Notes: generated by a model from the sequence alone, not told the origin. 64,000 nucleotides of DNA from Sediminispirochaeta bajacaliforniensis DSM 16054 (GCF_000378205.1 NZ_KB899420.1:1-64000), one strand, 5' to 3'. Counted from the stretch's first letter, positions 17,629 to 26,706 are shown. A program made the numbers and translations.

Positions 17629-18606
17629 TTATACCAGTGCACGGTACATCCTCAACAATGTTGGGGCTAAACGGCTTGCCTTTTTCTTCATCTTGGCAGC
17701 CCTCTTTATGTTTTGTACCAATCGCCTGAGGAGCATAATAATTAGCAAAGGTACGAAAATCATCCTGGGAGTAAGGTCGGGATAAAGATTGATGATAAAT
17801 AGGTGTATGTGATCCATGACCGAATAGAAAACGGCCTGTGCCTGATGTCCGGCCGCCGCACTTGCCTGTACCTTGTGAAAGAAATACCAACCGTCTTCAA
17901 ATATGGTATGTAAGTGGGTGTAGGGTGCATGCAAAAAAGGCAGGTACGTGCTCAGAAATGAATCAATTTTGTCATAGTAAGGCGGGGCCAAGAAATCAGG
18001 AAAGGAAAGAATAAGGCCAAGGATTCCGCCCTTTATGAGCATTTTCAGAAAGGACTTCTTCGGTGGAAGAAGGCCTAGGGTTTTAAAAACCGGCTTATCA
18101 AGCTCCGTATGGTAGTTTTCCCCTGTTGTACTGTTGATCAGAGCTAAGAAGCAGCGCCCACCAGCCCCTTCTCCGAAGACATCTTTCATTTCATGGCCGT
18201 TACGCATGATGACCGACATATTTGTGTAGTGGTAGGGAATACATTTGCCGCTGGAATCCTTGAGGATAAAGGTTTGATGAACAATATTCCTGGAAGAGAT
18301 TTTAGGCGGTCGATAATAGGCAATAGTTCCATCAGCGGCATATTGTTTCCCCCCACCACTGCTGAACACCTGCAATTCGTTATTTTCCTGGTAGTCGTTG
18401 ATAACGCCGTAGCGCCAGCCAAATCGGAGGTCCGTCCCTTCGAAGTTGAGGCATAGCCAGTTATCTTTTTCATAGAATCCGTCATCTTTTAGGTTGTCAG
18501 CTACACGCTGAACGTAGGAAAGGGGTTTACCCTTGCTACCCGATACAGGGTTCGCAGCTTTTTTCTTCGCTGGTTTTGTAATAGTAGGCATTTTTGTTTT
18601 TGGCAT
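17629..18606 (-). CDS. Unrecognised membrane-associated protein
   Basis: 325 residues from ATG at 18606 (AAGGA seven bases upstream; the frame extends to 18645 without a better start). The first ~30 residues are Lys/Pro-rich (MPKTKMPTITKPAKKKAANP). A polar domain follows (about 40-180; WLCLNFEGTDLRFGWRYGVI, GEGAGGRCFLALINSTTGEN). Two hydrophobic segments come next (ILGLILSFPDFLAP near 205 and MIFVPLLIIMLLRRL near 290), ending in a basic tail. I do not recognise the family. It stands alone between two terminator-bounded units and has no signal peptide. Cytoplasmic domains anchored by two helices is one reading. Confidence 0.6.
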   Translation of the reverse strand: MPKTKMPTITKPAKKKAANPVSGSKGKPLSYVQRVADNLKDDGFYEKDNWLCLNFEGTDLRFGWRYGVINDYQENNELQVFSSGGGKQYAADGTIAYYRPPKISSRNIVHQTFILKDSSGKCIPYHYTNMSVIMRNGHEMKDVFGEGAGGRCFLALINSTTGENYHTELDKPVFKTLGLLPPKKSFLKMLIKGGILGLILSFPDFLAPPYYDKIDSFLSTYLPFLHAPYTHLHTIFEDGWYFFHKVQASAAAGHQAQAVFYSVMDHIHLFIINLYPDLTPRMIFVPLLIIMLLRRLVQNIKRAAKMKKKASRLAPTLLRMYRALV

Positions 18607-18705
18607 ACGGGGTTCCTTAAATCTACAGACATATTCTGAAACCAATCCAGTGCGTTTACTATACCATCTATACTAATTCTTTTATAGATGATCAGCTCTG
18701 TTTCT

Positions 18706-18840
18706 ACCCCAATCGCGGCAGGGATTGGAGGGGTGCCGCAGGCAGACCCCGCAGGGGCCACGGGCCCCGAGGAGGCCGGAGCGATAGCGGAGCCCCGCAA
18801 AGCCCGGTCCGAGCGGCCAGCGAGGAGCCGCCCAAAGTCA
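18706..18840. repeat. GC-rich palindromic intergenic element
   Basis: An abrupt ~130-base GC-rich island with short inverted arms, for example GGGGCC (18754-18759) and GGCCCC (18763-18768), and ACCCCGCAGGGG. It ends in CGGTCCGAGCGG...GGAGCCGCC. The pattern of CGGTCCGAG...GAGCCG recurs, less exactly, in the 28999 and 35704 repeats. The phosphatase frame happens to stay open through it, but the true start lies after it. I think it is a dispersed element; copy number elsewhere is unknown. Confidence 0.5.
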
Positions 18841-18897
18841 TTCACAAATCGGGAAGATAGTAGCATACTGGAGTTATCGAACAGACAGGAGGTTGAT

Positions 18898-21342
18898 ATG
18901 AAAAGAAGTCGAAATCTGGTGCTTGCGGTTTCGTCGCTATGGCTCTTCTTTGCACTGACCGCAGGTTTGGCGGCACAGTCGCCCCAGAGCGAGTTTCAAG
19001 AGGTCGCGGGAAGTGTGGCGAGCATCAGCAAGTATGGGAATTTGGAATTGGATATCAAGCCCTCGGCGCTTTATCAGGCGGGCTATGAGCTTGGCGATGT
19101 GCTGAACATTTCCATCGGAGAAGCGACGGTGCAGGCGCCGTTTTGTACGTCCTACAGTGATGTGGATACCGGTAGTCCATTGGTACGGGACGACAAAAAA
19201 AACGACCTGCTGATCATCGCCATCAATATGGGGAACTTTGCCTCAAGCTACGGGGTAGCAGAGGGAGATGCGGTAACCCTTTCCATGGAGGAAAAGGGAG
19301 CCTATCTCAGTGAGTATCTTCTGCGTCAGCTGAAGCGGAGCAACGATCGGGCCGACTACGCCTCGGATTCTATTTTTGCAAATTTCCGCAACATTCCCTT
19401 CGGTGATATTGCACCGGGACTCCTGTTTCGAAGCAGCAGCCCCGCGAACAACGAGCTCGGCCGTGCGGCCTATGCCGATGAGCTGACAAAGGCTTTTAAA
19501 ATCAGGACGGTGATCAATCTCGCAGATTCGAAAGAGGAGCTGGAAGGCTTCTTCGCCGGAAAGGATTTCGCCTCGCCCTACTACAAATCGCTCTACGATG
19601 CGGGCCAGGTAAGTTTCCTGGACATGGGGGTCGATCTGACATCCGATGATTTCGGTGCAAAGCTCGCCGAGGGGCTTCGTTTCATGATCTCCCACGAAGG
19701 TCCCTACCTCGTTCACTGTACCGAAGGGAAGGATCGCGCGGGCTTTGTCAGCGCCCTTTTGGAAAGCCTCATGGGGGCCTCTCTCGACCAGGTTGTCGGG
19801 GATTATATGCGTACCTACGAGAACTACTACAAGGTGGAGCCAGGCAGCGAGCAGTACGAGGCCATTGCCGAAAGCAATATCAAAACATCCCTCGCGACCA
19901 TCATCGCAGATCGGCCCAAGGGCAGCGACCTTGCGGAAATCGACCTCACCACAGCCGCACAATCCTACCTGCTCGGTATCGGACTGACGAGTGATGAGAT
20001 CTCGGCCCTGAAAACGCGGCTTTCCACGGCTGTCGAACAGGATGCCGTCTCCATATCGGGAACGGTCCGCGAAATCGAAAAGTACGGTCACACCTCCACG
20101 GACATTACAATCGCTGATTTCTACGACAAGGGCTTTGCGCTTGGCGATATGGTGACCGTTACGTACAACAACGGCTATGCCATGGAGGCTCCCTTTCTGG
20201 ATGGCTACTATGTGGAAAACGGTCAGCCCCTGGTTCGGGCCTATCCCGGCCACGAGGATATCGCCGTCTGCATCAACTACGGAAAACTGTACCAGGTTGC
20301 GGATGTAAAGGTGGGGGACAGGCTTACCATCACCTTGAGCCAAAAGGGAGGTTATCTCGACGAATATTCGGTCAGGAGCCTCAAGCGGACCAACGATCGG
20401 GAAGACTATTACTCGGACCGGGTTTTTGCAAACTACCGAACCATCACCGAGGGCGATATCGACGCAGGTATCCTCTATCGTAGTTCCAGCCCCATCAATC
20501 CGGAGCTTGGGCGTGCGGCCTATGCGGATAAGCTCATAGCCGCCGACGGGATAGCAACGGTGGTCAACCTGGCGGACAGCGAGAGCGAAGTCGAGGGCTA
20601 TATTGCCGGTAAGGATTTTGCCTCTCCCTATTATGCCGATCTGTTTCACAGGGGCCAGGTTATAACCCTTGGGATGGACCTTGCCTACGCGGGAGAGCAG
20701 TTTCGCTCCGACGTTGCCGAGGCCGGCCGCTTTATCATCGGCCACGAGCCTCCCTACCTCATTCACTGTACCGAGGGGAAGGACCGGGCCGGTTTTGTAA
20801 GCGCCCTGCTGGAGTCCCTCATGGGAGCCACCCCCGACGAAATTGTTTCCGACTATATGACCAGTTACATCAACTACTACAAGATCGAGCCGAACGGCGA
20901 TACCTACGCGGTCATCACCAAGGATATTCTGGGGATGCTCAGGACCATCGCAGGAAGCGACGAGATTGCAGGCGCAGACCTTTCGGCAGGAGCGGCAGAC
21001 TATCTGATTTCAGGTGGTATGAGCGGTGATGAGGTAAAGCAGCTGAAACGCATCCTCTCAGGAGCTGCTCAAGCAACGGCAGCCGTCGCAGAAACGACAG
21101 CCGACACGGGAGCGGCGGGAGAGCCCGATGCAGCTGCGGCACCGGAGGCCTCAGAGCCTGCAGCAAGCGAAGTCCCACACGCCATCTATACCGTGGGTTC
21201 TGGTGACAGTCTCTGGAAGATATCCCGCAGGCTTTTGGGGACCGGTTTCCGGTATCAGGAGATCTACGATGCAAATAAGGAAAAGATACAGGATCCCCGG
21301 CTGATCTATGCGGGGCAGGAGTTTGTTATTCCTGCTCGATAG
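18898..21342 (+). CDS. Secreted tandem tyrosine-phosphatase-like protein with C-terminal LysM
   Basis: 814 residues from ATG at 18898 after AGGAGG. The frame is open further upstream but only through the GC-rich repeat. A signal peptide covers 1-29. Two repeats of ~350 residues follow. Each has a beta-rich domain (SISKYGNLELDI..., then SYSDVDTGSPLVR) and a phosphatase domain with FANFRNIPFGDI, LFRSSSP and the CX5R loop HCTEGKDRAG (Cys274 and Cys624). An Ala/Glu-rich linker (~715-760) leads to one LysM (764-814: YTVGSGDSLWKISRRLLG). The loop resembles the Y_phosphatase3/LipA-like dual-specificity or lipid phosphatases. The beta domain resembles the SAM hydroxide adenosyltransferase C-terminal domain. 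LysM should anchor it to peptidoglycan. Substrate unknown. Confidence 0.85.
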   Translation: MKRSRNLVLAVSSLWLFFALTAGLAAQSPQSEFQEVAGSVASISKYGNLELDIKPSALYQAGYELGDVLNISIGEATVQAPFCTSYSDVDTGSPLVRDDKKNDLLIIAINMGNFASSYGVAEGDAVTLSMEEKGAYLSEYLLRQLKRSNDRADYASDSIFANFRNIPFGDIAPGLLFRSSSPANNELGRAAYADELTKAFKIRTVINLADSKEELEGFFAGKDFASPYYKSLYDAGQVSFLDMGVDLTSDDFGAKLAEGLRFMISHEGPYLVHCTEGKDRAGFVSALLESLMGASLDQVVGDYMRTYENYYKVEPGSEQYEAIAESNIKTSLATIIADRPKGSDLAEIDLTTAAQSYLLGIGLTSDEISALKTRLSTAVEQDAVSISGTVREIEKYGHTSTDITIADFYDKGFALGDMVTVTYNNGYAMEAPFLDGYYVENGQPLVRAYPGHEDIAVCINYGKLYQVADVKVGDRLTITLSQKGGYLDEYSVRSLKRTNDREDYYSDRVFANYRTITEGDIDAGILYRSSSPINPELGRAAYADKLIAADGIATVVNLADSESEVEGYIAGKDFASPYYADLFHRGQVITLGMDLAYAGEQFRSDVAEAGRFIIGHEPPYLIHCTEGKDRAGFVSALLESLMGATPDEIVSDYMTSYINYYKIEPNGDTYAVITKDILGMLRTIAGSDEIAGADLSAGAADYLISGGMSGDEVKQLKRILSGAAQATAAVAETTADTGAAGEPDAAAAPEASEPAASEVPHAIYTVGSGDSLWKISRRLLGTGFRYQEIYDANKEKIQDPRLIYAGQEFVIPAR

Positions 21343-21364
21343 GATTGCAGGGGTTATGGATTAC

Positions 21365-21402
21365 AGCACACAGCGGCTCTTTCGGGAGCCGCCGTGCTTT
21401 TT
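21365..21402 (+). terminator. Rho-independent terminator after the phosphatase-LysM gene
   Basis: GCGGCTC (21373-21379) pairs with GAGCCGC (21386-21392), extended by GCAC (21366-21369) and GTGC (21394-21397), then TTTTT. It lies 22 bases after the stop. Confidence 0.9.
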
Positions 21403-21429
21403 GACTTCAATGGAGAAGATCACCTTTTA

Positions 21430-22257
21430 TCATCCCTTTACCGCACCGGAAGTCAAACCGCGAACAATATACTTTTGCAGAAAGAAGTACAGGATCAGGG
21501 GGATCAGGCTGAACAAGACGGTTTGAGAGAAGGTCATGGCCCAGTCCGCTCCGATACGGGAGGTATTCGAGGCGATTCCGGTGGTCCCCAGCCATTTCTT
21601 TGTATCTGTAATCAGAGTCGATGCAAACATAAATTCGTTGTACATGTCGAAAAACGATATAAGAAGTACGGAAATCAAAGCGGGGATGGAAAGGGGCAAA
21701 ACAACATACCCAAAGGCCTGGTAGGCATTGCATCCGTCGATTTCCGCTGCTTCATCAAGTTCGTACGGGATGTTGTCGAAAAATCCTTTCATGATCCATA
21801 TTGAAAACCCCAACGATAAGCCGGTGTTGACAATGATTAATCCACCAAAGCTATTAATAAGGTGCAGAGAATTCAGCATCAGGTATACGGGGGTGATAAT
21901 AAGGGCCGGAGCAATCATCTGTGAAGCAATCGATGAAATAACAACAACCTTATTGAAGCGGTATGAGAAACGGGAAATTCCAAAGGCCGCTAAGGAAGCC
22001 AGCGTGATGTTCAGAAAAACCGAAACACCAGATACGAAAACTGAGTTTTTTATCCATAAAAAGATAGTCCCGTTCAGAAAATTTTCGACATATCCTCCCA
22101 TCTGTAAGTCTACCGGAATAAATCGATAGGGGTTTGCGAACAAATCCACTTCATCCTTGAAGGAAACATTAATCATCCAATATACCGGAAAAAGTACTAC
22201 TATCGAGATGAGGATTGAGACGACTATCAGGCTTATTGATTTTCCTTTTACCTTCAT
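21430..22257 (-). CDS. ABC sugar-type transporter permease (MalG type)
   Basis: 275 residues with six membrane segments and the cytoplasmic EAA loop YELDEAAEIDGCNAYQAFGY, which docks to an ATPase. The C-terminus GLTSGAVKG is typical of MalG-like subunits. Its ATG overlaps the upstream permease stop. No ATPase gene is in this operon, so a shared MsmK-like ATPase encoded elsewhere is probably used. Confidence 0.92.
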   Translation of the reverse strand: MKVKGKSISLIVVSILISIVVLFPVYWMINVSFKDEVDLFANPYRFIPVDLQMGGYVENFLNGTIFLWIKNSVFVSGVSVFLNITLASLAAFGISRFSYRFNKVVVISSIASQMIAPALIITPVYLMLNSLHLINSFGGLIIVNTGLSLGFSIWIMKGFFDNIPYELDEAAEIDGCNAYQAFGYVVLPLSIPALISVLLISFFDMYNEFMFASTLITDTKKWLGTTGIASNTSRIGADWAMTFSQTVLFSLIPLILYFFLQKYIVRGLTSGAVKG

Positions 22258-23147
22258 TCTTCGGTCTTCCTTCGCATAAGGTGGAAGTAGAGTAATAAAA
22301 GACAGATCGTAAACAGCAAGAGCATATTTCCGATGGCGGCTGCATAGCTCATTTTGTTAAACTGAAACGCATACGAATATATCTGAATAACGATCGTCTC
22401 GGTCCCTCTGTTGGGCCCACCTTGAGTAAGAAGCCATATCATGGTGAAACGCCGCAGACACCAAATAATGGTCATGGTGAGTAGAATCGATAAAACCTGC
22501 TTGAGATAGGGTATGGTAATCTTTGTAAGCTTACAGAAGAACCCAGCCCCCTCGATATCGGCAGCTTCATACAATTCACTGGGTATATCCTGCAAACCGG
22601 ACAATATGATAAGCGTATGTAGCGGGTATTGTCTCCATAATTCGATCCCGATAATCGTGAGAAGACTCACATGTCTGTTCTGGCCCAGCCAATTAATAGG
22701 CCCATGAGATAACCCAAAAAGCTGTATCAGATGGTTGGCAATGCCGAATTGATAATCCAGGATCCAAAGAAATACCATCGCGGCCACGACATCAGGAATA
22801 GCATATGGTAAGACAAAGATGGTTCTAAATAGCGATTTCGATGTTGAAGCATTCCGGTCAAGAATAAGCGCCGTTACGAAACCTATAAGAAATACACCGA
22901 CGGTATAGAGGCAGGTGTATTTCAGCAAAACCAATACGGAATTCCAGAAATTCTTGTCGGTTAAGAGTCTCTTATAATTTGCCAGACCAACAAAATCAGC
23001 ATGTTCGATGAATCGTGCGTTGTGTACACTGAGAAGCAGGTTTTTGAAAATTGGGTATACATAAACGAAGCCCAAAACGACTAACGCCGGCAAAACAAAC
23101 GTCGCATAGATGTATCTTCTATCGCGGGCAAGGTGAAACGTTTTGAT
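22254..23147 (-). CDS. ABC sugar-type transporter permease (MalF type), start codon unusual
   Basis: The frame shows a MalF-type permease with six helices and the EAA loop LYEAADIEGAGFFCKLTKIT. The first usual start is TTG at 23093, but it has no ribosome site and would cut the N-terminus to LPALVVLG. The 18 codons upstream read IKTFHLARDRRYIYATFV, the expected basic cytoplasmic tail. They begin at an ATC (23147) placed after GGGAGG with proper spacing. I therefore place the start at the ATC, giving 297 residues, the usual length; a mutated ATG is possible. Next come the overlapping MalG gene and, upstream, the binding protein. Confidence 0.85.
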   Translation of the reverse strand: MKTFHLARDRRYIYATFVLPALVVLGFVYVYPIFKNLLLSVHNARFIEHADFVGLANYKRLLTDKNFWNSVLVLLKYTCLYTVGVFLIGFVTALILDRNASTSKSLFRTIFVLPYAIPDVVAAMVFLWILDYQFGIANHLIQLFGLSHGPINWLGQNRHVSLLTIIGIELWRQYPLHTLIILSGLQDIPSELYEAADIEGAGFFCKLTKITIPYLKQVLSILLTMTIIWCLRRFTMIWLLTQGGPNRGTETIVIQIYSYAFQFNKMSYAAAIGNMLLLFTICLLLLYFHLMRRKTEE

Positions 23148-23176
23148 GGTATCCCTCCCTTTGCACGGTGGCGTAT

Positions 23177-23203
23177 GCTATAAGGTGGCATAATCCCTAT
23201 AGC
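23177..23203 (-). other. Weak intercistronic stem-loop after binding-protein gene
   Basis: GCTATA (23177-23182) and TATAGC (23198-23203) form the arms between the binding-protein stop and the MalF-type start, with partial pairing inside (AAGG/TCCC). It is weaker than the equivalent hairpins in the other operons. Confidence 0.3.
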
Positions 23204-23258
23204 AGAGCAAACACATGTGTATGTATGCTCATGCCATAAGGATCATGATAATGTGTTT

Positions 23259-24533
23259 CTATCTGGTGACTTGTATGAGCTCCTCTTTACACTCTTTCAT
23301 TACCTCTTCTACCGGGCTATCCGTGTTCAGGGCGATAAGCAGGTAATTAGCCACAATCTTTCTGATTTCGCTCGACTGCGTTTCATGTCCTTTTACGGCC
23401 ATCGATACACCGTGAGCTGCAATATCCTCATAGACCTTGAACCAGGGAAACTCCTCGCGAAAAGCAGGAGTAACGGCATTCTTCATTGTCACGGGGTAAC
23501 CACACTGCCGTACCCATTTTTCCTGAAAGCTTGGTTGCATATATGCCTGGAGAACCCTTGCCGCCGCCGCTTTCTGCCTGTCGGTCGCCTCTTTGTTGAT
23601 AAAAAAGAAGGTAATGTCTGTCTGACTGCCCATATCCGCAAAGGGAGGATAAGCGACATCCAGTTTCTTAGCAAGTTCGGGATTCTCGGACATTGCCCAG
23701 GTAACAAAATAGCCGCCGTCGAGGCACATCGCAACCTTTCCCGCAAAAAAGAGCTTACGCTGTGTATTGTATACCATGTTTTGGGGAACAGCATCCGCCT
23801 TGTTCAGCTCTTTCCAGAATTTTACCCCTTCGATAAATTCAGGGTCTGCAACACCAAAGTCTCCCTTTGCATTGATGATTCTTCCGCCGAAACCATTAAT
23901 GATCAACATCACTTCCTGCATGATGTGCTGCAAATTATCGGGTGAATTAGCGGTTATGAACCCATACTGCTGATTACCGATCGTCAAAGTTTTTGCGGCA
24001 CGTAACAATTCTTCGGGAGTCGTCGGAACCTTTACCCCTGCCTTTTCAAGAAGCTCTTCATTATAGATGAGGCCACCGTAAGGGCAGGCTTCCAGATAAA
24101 GGCCGTACATGTTTCCGTCGATTTCGGCCTTCTTTTGCGATTCGGGAGAGGAAACTTCCGTCATCAGCTTCGGAATATCAAAGTGTTCATTCAGGGGTTC
24201 AAGATATCCCATCTCCTTCCAAAGCTTTATCTGGGCCTCGGTTCCGAAAAAGATGACCGGAGCGTTCGACGAGGCCAGCACAATATCGATCTTATCGAAG
24301 TATTCCGTATACGACATCGCCACCGGTTCAATGACAATATCGGGATTTGCCGCTTCAAATTCGGCCTTAAAGCTTTCATACAGCTCTTTCCTTCCCGGCT
24401 CGACCCAAAACTGACTCGCCATTTTCACCGTAACAACGCCATCCTCATCCTGTTGGCCCTGTGAAAAAAGATTCGGCGCCGCAAGCATCGAGACAATGAG
24501 AGCCACGATACTAAAGAGTGTTTTCCTTTTCAT
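23259..24533 (-). CDS. Extracellular solute-binding protein, family 1 (sugar ABC importer)
   Basis: 424 residues from ATG at 24533, which follows AAAAGGAGGG; upstream in-frame codons overlap the aminotransferase end. The signal peptide runs to about residue 26 (NLFSQGQQDEDG). The mature part has the SBP_bac_1 pattern VVTVKMASQFWVEPGRKELY, FEAANPDIVIEPVAMSYTEY, GLIYNEELLEKAGVKVPTTP. It feeds the MalFG-type permeases downstream. Placement in an operon with a DapA-family aldolase and an aminotransferase suggests a ligand that is a sugar acid or amino-containing compound. Confidence 0.9.
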   Translation of the reverse strand: MKRKTLFSIVALIVSMLAAPNLFSQGQQDEDGVVTVKMASQFWVEPGRKELYESFKAEFEAANPDIVIEPVAMSYTEYFDKIDIVLASSNAPVIFFGTEAQIKLWKEMGYLEPLNEHFDIPKLMTEVSSPESQKKAEIDGNMYGLYLEACPYGGLIYNEELLEKAGVKVPTTPEELLRAAKTLTIGNQQYGFITANSPDNLQHIMQEVMLIINGFGGRIINAKGDFGVADPEFIEGVKFWKELNKADAVPQNMVYNTQRKLFFAGKVAMCLDGGYFVTWAMSENPELAKKLDVAYPPFADMGSQTDITFFFINKEATDRQKAAAARVLQAYMQPSFQEKWVRQCGYPVTMKNAVTPAFREEFPWFKVYEDIAAHGVSMAVKGHETQSSEIRKIVANYLLIALNTDSPVEEVMKECKEELIQVTR

Positions 24534-24573
24534 GATAGTCCCTCCTTTTACAGGCTGCATGCCCGTTCGAAAT

Positions 24574-25740
24574 TTAATGACATTTCTTTGCAATAAAGCT
24601 ATTGATCCTGTTCAAACCCTCCTGAATGATTTTTTGTGAAGTTGCAAATGATATTCGTATATAGCCCTCTCCTGCGCTGCCGAAACCGGACCCGGGAACA
24701 AGAAGGACCCCCGTATCATCGAACAGCGACATGGCAAATTCTTCTGAACTCATGCCGGTTTCCGACATATTTGCAAAGGCATAGAATGCGCCTTTGGGCT
24801 CGATACAAGAGATATGCGGTATGCTGTTCAAGCCGTCGACAATTAATCTCCGTCGTTTTCCATATTCGCCGATCATATCGTGCAGAGCTTGCTGAGGGCC
24901 GGCATAGGCCTCAACTGCTGCAAATTGTGCGGCTGTGCTGACACAGGACATGACATTTTCCTGCATATGCATCATGTGGGCATAGATATCATCGTTACAA
25001 GCCGCAAAGCCGACTCGCCACCCTGTCATGGCATAGCTCTTCGAAAGGCTGTCCAGGATGATGGTTCGTTCCTTCATGCCGGGAAAAGAAGCGATGGAGA
25101 CATAGGCCTCGCCGTCATAACGAAACGCTTTATACACCTCATCGGTGACGACATACAAATCGTACCGCACGGCCAACTCTGCTATTCCCTGCAATACCTC
25201 CGGAGCAATCATCCCTCCGGTAGGATTTGCAGGAGAGTTTACAAGTATCGCCTTCGTATGTTTTGTAATTGCCTTCTCCAAAGATGCAAGGGTAAAAACA
25301 AAGCCGTCCCGTTCATGGACATCGACAAATACGGGAGTTCCCCCTCCCAAAGCGATTTCATTCGCATAGGGAGGGTAATAAGGATTCGAAAGTATGACTT
25401 CGTCACCTTTCTCCAGCAACGTTTGAAAGGTCAGAAACAAGGCTTCCTGTGCCCCGGCCGTTACTATAATTTGACTGTCAAACTGATAATCCAGACCGGT
25501 TTCCCTGTTCAATTTCTGAGCGATGGTTTTGCGCAAGAGCTCCATACCGGAGTTATGGGTATAATGGGTGTTACCTTCGCAAAGAGCGCGGTACGAAAAA
25601 TCTATGATATGTCTTGGTGTCGGGAAATCCGGCTCACCGAGAACAAGATTGATCGTATTCGCCTTCGAACCGACCAGATTAAACATTTTACGTATGGGAG
25701 ATGGCGTTATACTACCATTCCGCTTCGATAGTTTTTTCAT
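24574..25740 (-). CDS. PLP-dependent aminotransferase, class I/II (AspC-like)
   Basis: 388 residues. Motifs include VLGEPDFPTP near the N-terminus, ILSNPYYPPYANEIAL, VNSPANPTGG, DEVYKAF, and ILDSLSKSYAMTGWRVGF whose Lys should bind PLP, then GEGYIRISFA with the substrate Arg. It is a fold-type I aminotransferase of the aspartate/aromatic group. The second gene of the operon, between the DapA-family aldolase and the binding protein, so it may handle an amino or oxo acid derived from the imported compound. A general amino-acid role cannot be excluded. Confidence 0.88.
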   Translation of the reverse strand: MKKLSKRNGSITPSPIRKMFNLVGSKANTINLVLGEPDFPTPRHIIDFSYRALCEGNTHYTHNSGMELLRKTIAQKLNRETGLDYQFDSQIIVTAGAQEALFLTFQTLLEKGDEVILSNPYYPPYANEIALGGGTPVFVDVHERDGFVFTLASLEKAITKHTKAILVNSPANPTGGMIAPEVLQGIAELAVRYDLYVVTDEVYKAFRYDGEAYVSIASFPGMKERTIILDSLSKSYAMTGWRVGFAACNDDIYAHMMHMQENVMSCVSTAAQFAAVEAYAGPQQALHDMIGEYGKRRRLIVDGLNSIPHISCIEPKGAFYAFANMSETGMSSEEFAMSLFDDTGVLLVPGSGFGSAGEGYIRISFATSQKIIQEGLNRINSFIAKKCH

Positions 25741-25785
25741 GTCAAAATCCTCGTTTTATCCGGTTATCAGTCTGACATTGTTCTG

Positions 25786-26706
25786 TTACAGGCTCTTGAT
25801 TTCGGGGTATACCTGTGACAGATAGGAGTGAAAAACCTCTTTCTGATGGGAATTCATCGCTTCCGCAGGAAGCCGGGGGATTCCGACATCCTGGCCTAAA
25901 AGAGGAAGGCCTTCCTTGAAAACGGTCAACCAGTGGGGAGACTGATTTTCGCCCACCCGTTCATACATAAAGTAGTAGGCAATCGGCAATATCCGTTTCC
26001 AGATCTTCTGAGCCTTTTCAAGATCCTTGTCTACGGTAACGGCATTGAACAGATCCACCGCTAAATCGGGAATAAGGTTGGGAAGCCCCGAAAGCCATCC
26101 GTCTCCTCCGACGACAAAGGCCTCCAAGGGAGAATAATCATGGCCATACAGGGTGGAGACCGAATCACCGCACAGATATTTGATGTAGTTGACCCTCATA
26201 GGATCACCATGGGCCGCCTTTACCGCGTTCACAACCCCCTCATCGGCAAGATCTTTGATCTGCTGGGGAGTAAGTTCGAATCCGGCAAACCAAGGATTGT
26301 TGTAAACCATGATCGGCATTCCCACAGCCTTTGAAATCGCCCGAAGGTAGTTCAGAGCACTTGGGATAGTGGGCTTGTAATAGTATGGAAGTAAAACCAT
26401 AAGTCCGTCTACACCGATATCCATGTAGGCCTTTGCCAAATTGGTGGCCAGACGGGTCGAATAGTGAACGACACCTGCGAATACAGGGACCCTTCCGGCG
26501 GACTGCTCAACGGTCGCCTTGGCGATCTTAATCCGCTCCTCATCCGACATTGCCGCGGCCTCGCCCGTGCTTCCGCAGGGAGCAAGCCCATGCACGCCCT
26601 TCTTAATGAGCCATTCAGTGAATGCCTTATGCCCTTCAATATCCAGACTGCCATCATTATTAAAGATCGATAACATTGCCGGGATAATTCCATGTGGAAT
26701 CTTCAT
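25786..26706 (-). CDS. DapA/NanA-family aldolase
   Basis: 306 residues from ATG at 26706, eight bases after AGGAG; the ATG six bases earlier is too close to it. A TIM barrel with LAPCGSTGEAAAMSDEER (pyruvate carboxylate site), the conserved Tyr in IMVYNNP, and the Schiff-base Lys in VNAVKAAHGD. Members make or cleave 4-hydroxy-2-oxo acids with pyruvate, for example dihydrodipicolinate synthase, sialic acid lyase and KDG aldolase. The catabolic operon favours a lyase role. First gene of the operon, directly under the twin operators. Confidence 0.88.
   Translation of the reverse strand: MKIPHGIIPAMLSIFNNDGSLDIEGHKAFTEWLIKKGVHGLAPCGSTGEAAAMSDEERIKIAKATVEQSAGRVPVFAGVVHYSTRLATNLAKAYMDIGVDGLMVLLPYYYKPTIPSALNYLRAISKAVGMPIMVYNNPWFAGFELTPQQIKDLADEGVVNAVKAAHGDPMRVNYIKYLCGDSVSTLYGHDYSPLEAFVVGGDGWLSGLPNLIPDLAVDLFNAVTVDKDLEKAQKIWKRILPIAYYFMYERVGENQSPHWLTVFKEGLPLLGQDVGIPRLPAEAMNSHQKEVFHSYLSQVYPEIKSL

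Noticed and set aside
18688-18897. N-terminal extension of the phosphatase frame through the GC-rich element
   Set aside because: The ATG at 18898 has AGGAGG and begins a normal signal peptide; the extension is low-complexity translated repeat.
19243-20766. 507-codon open frame antisense to the phosphatase gene
   Set aside because: It is opposite a gene with clear repeats, signal peptide and motifs; the antisense frame has no ribosome site or recognised domain and reflects base composition.
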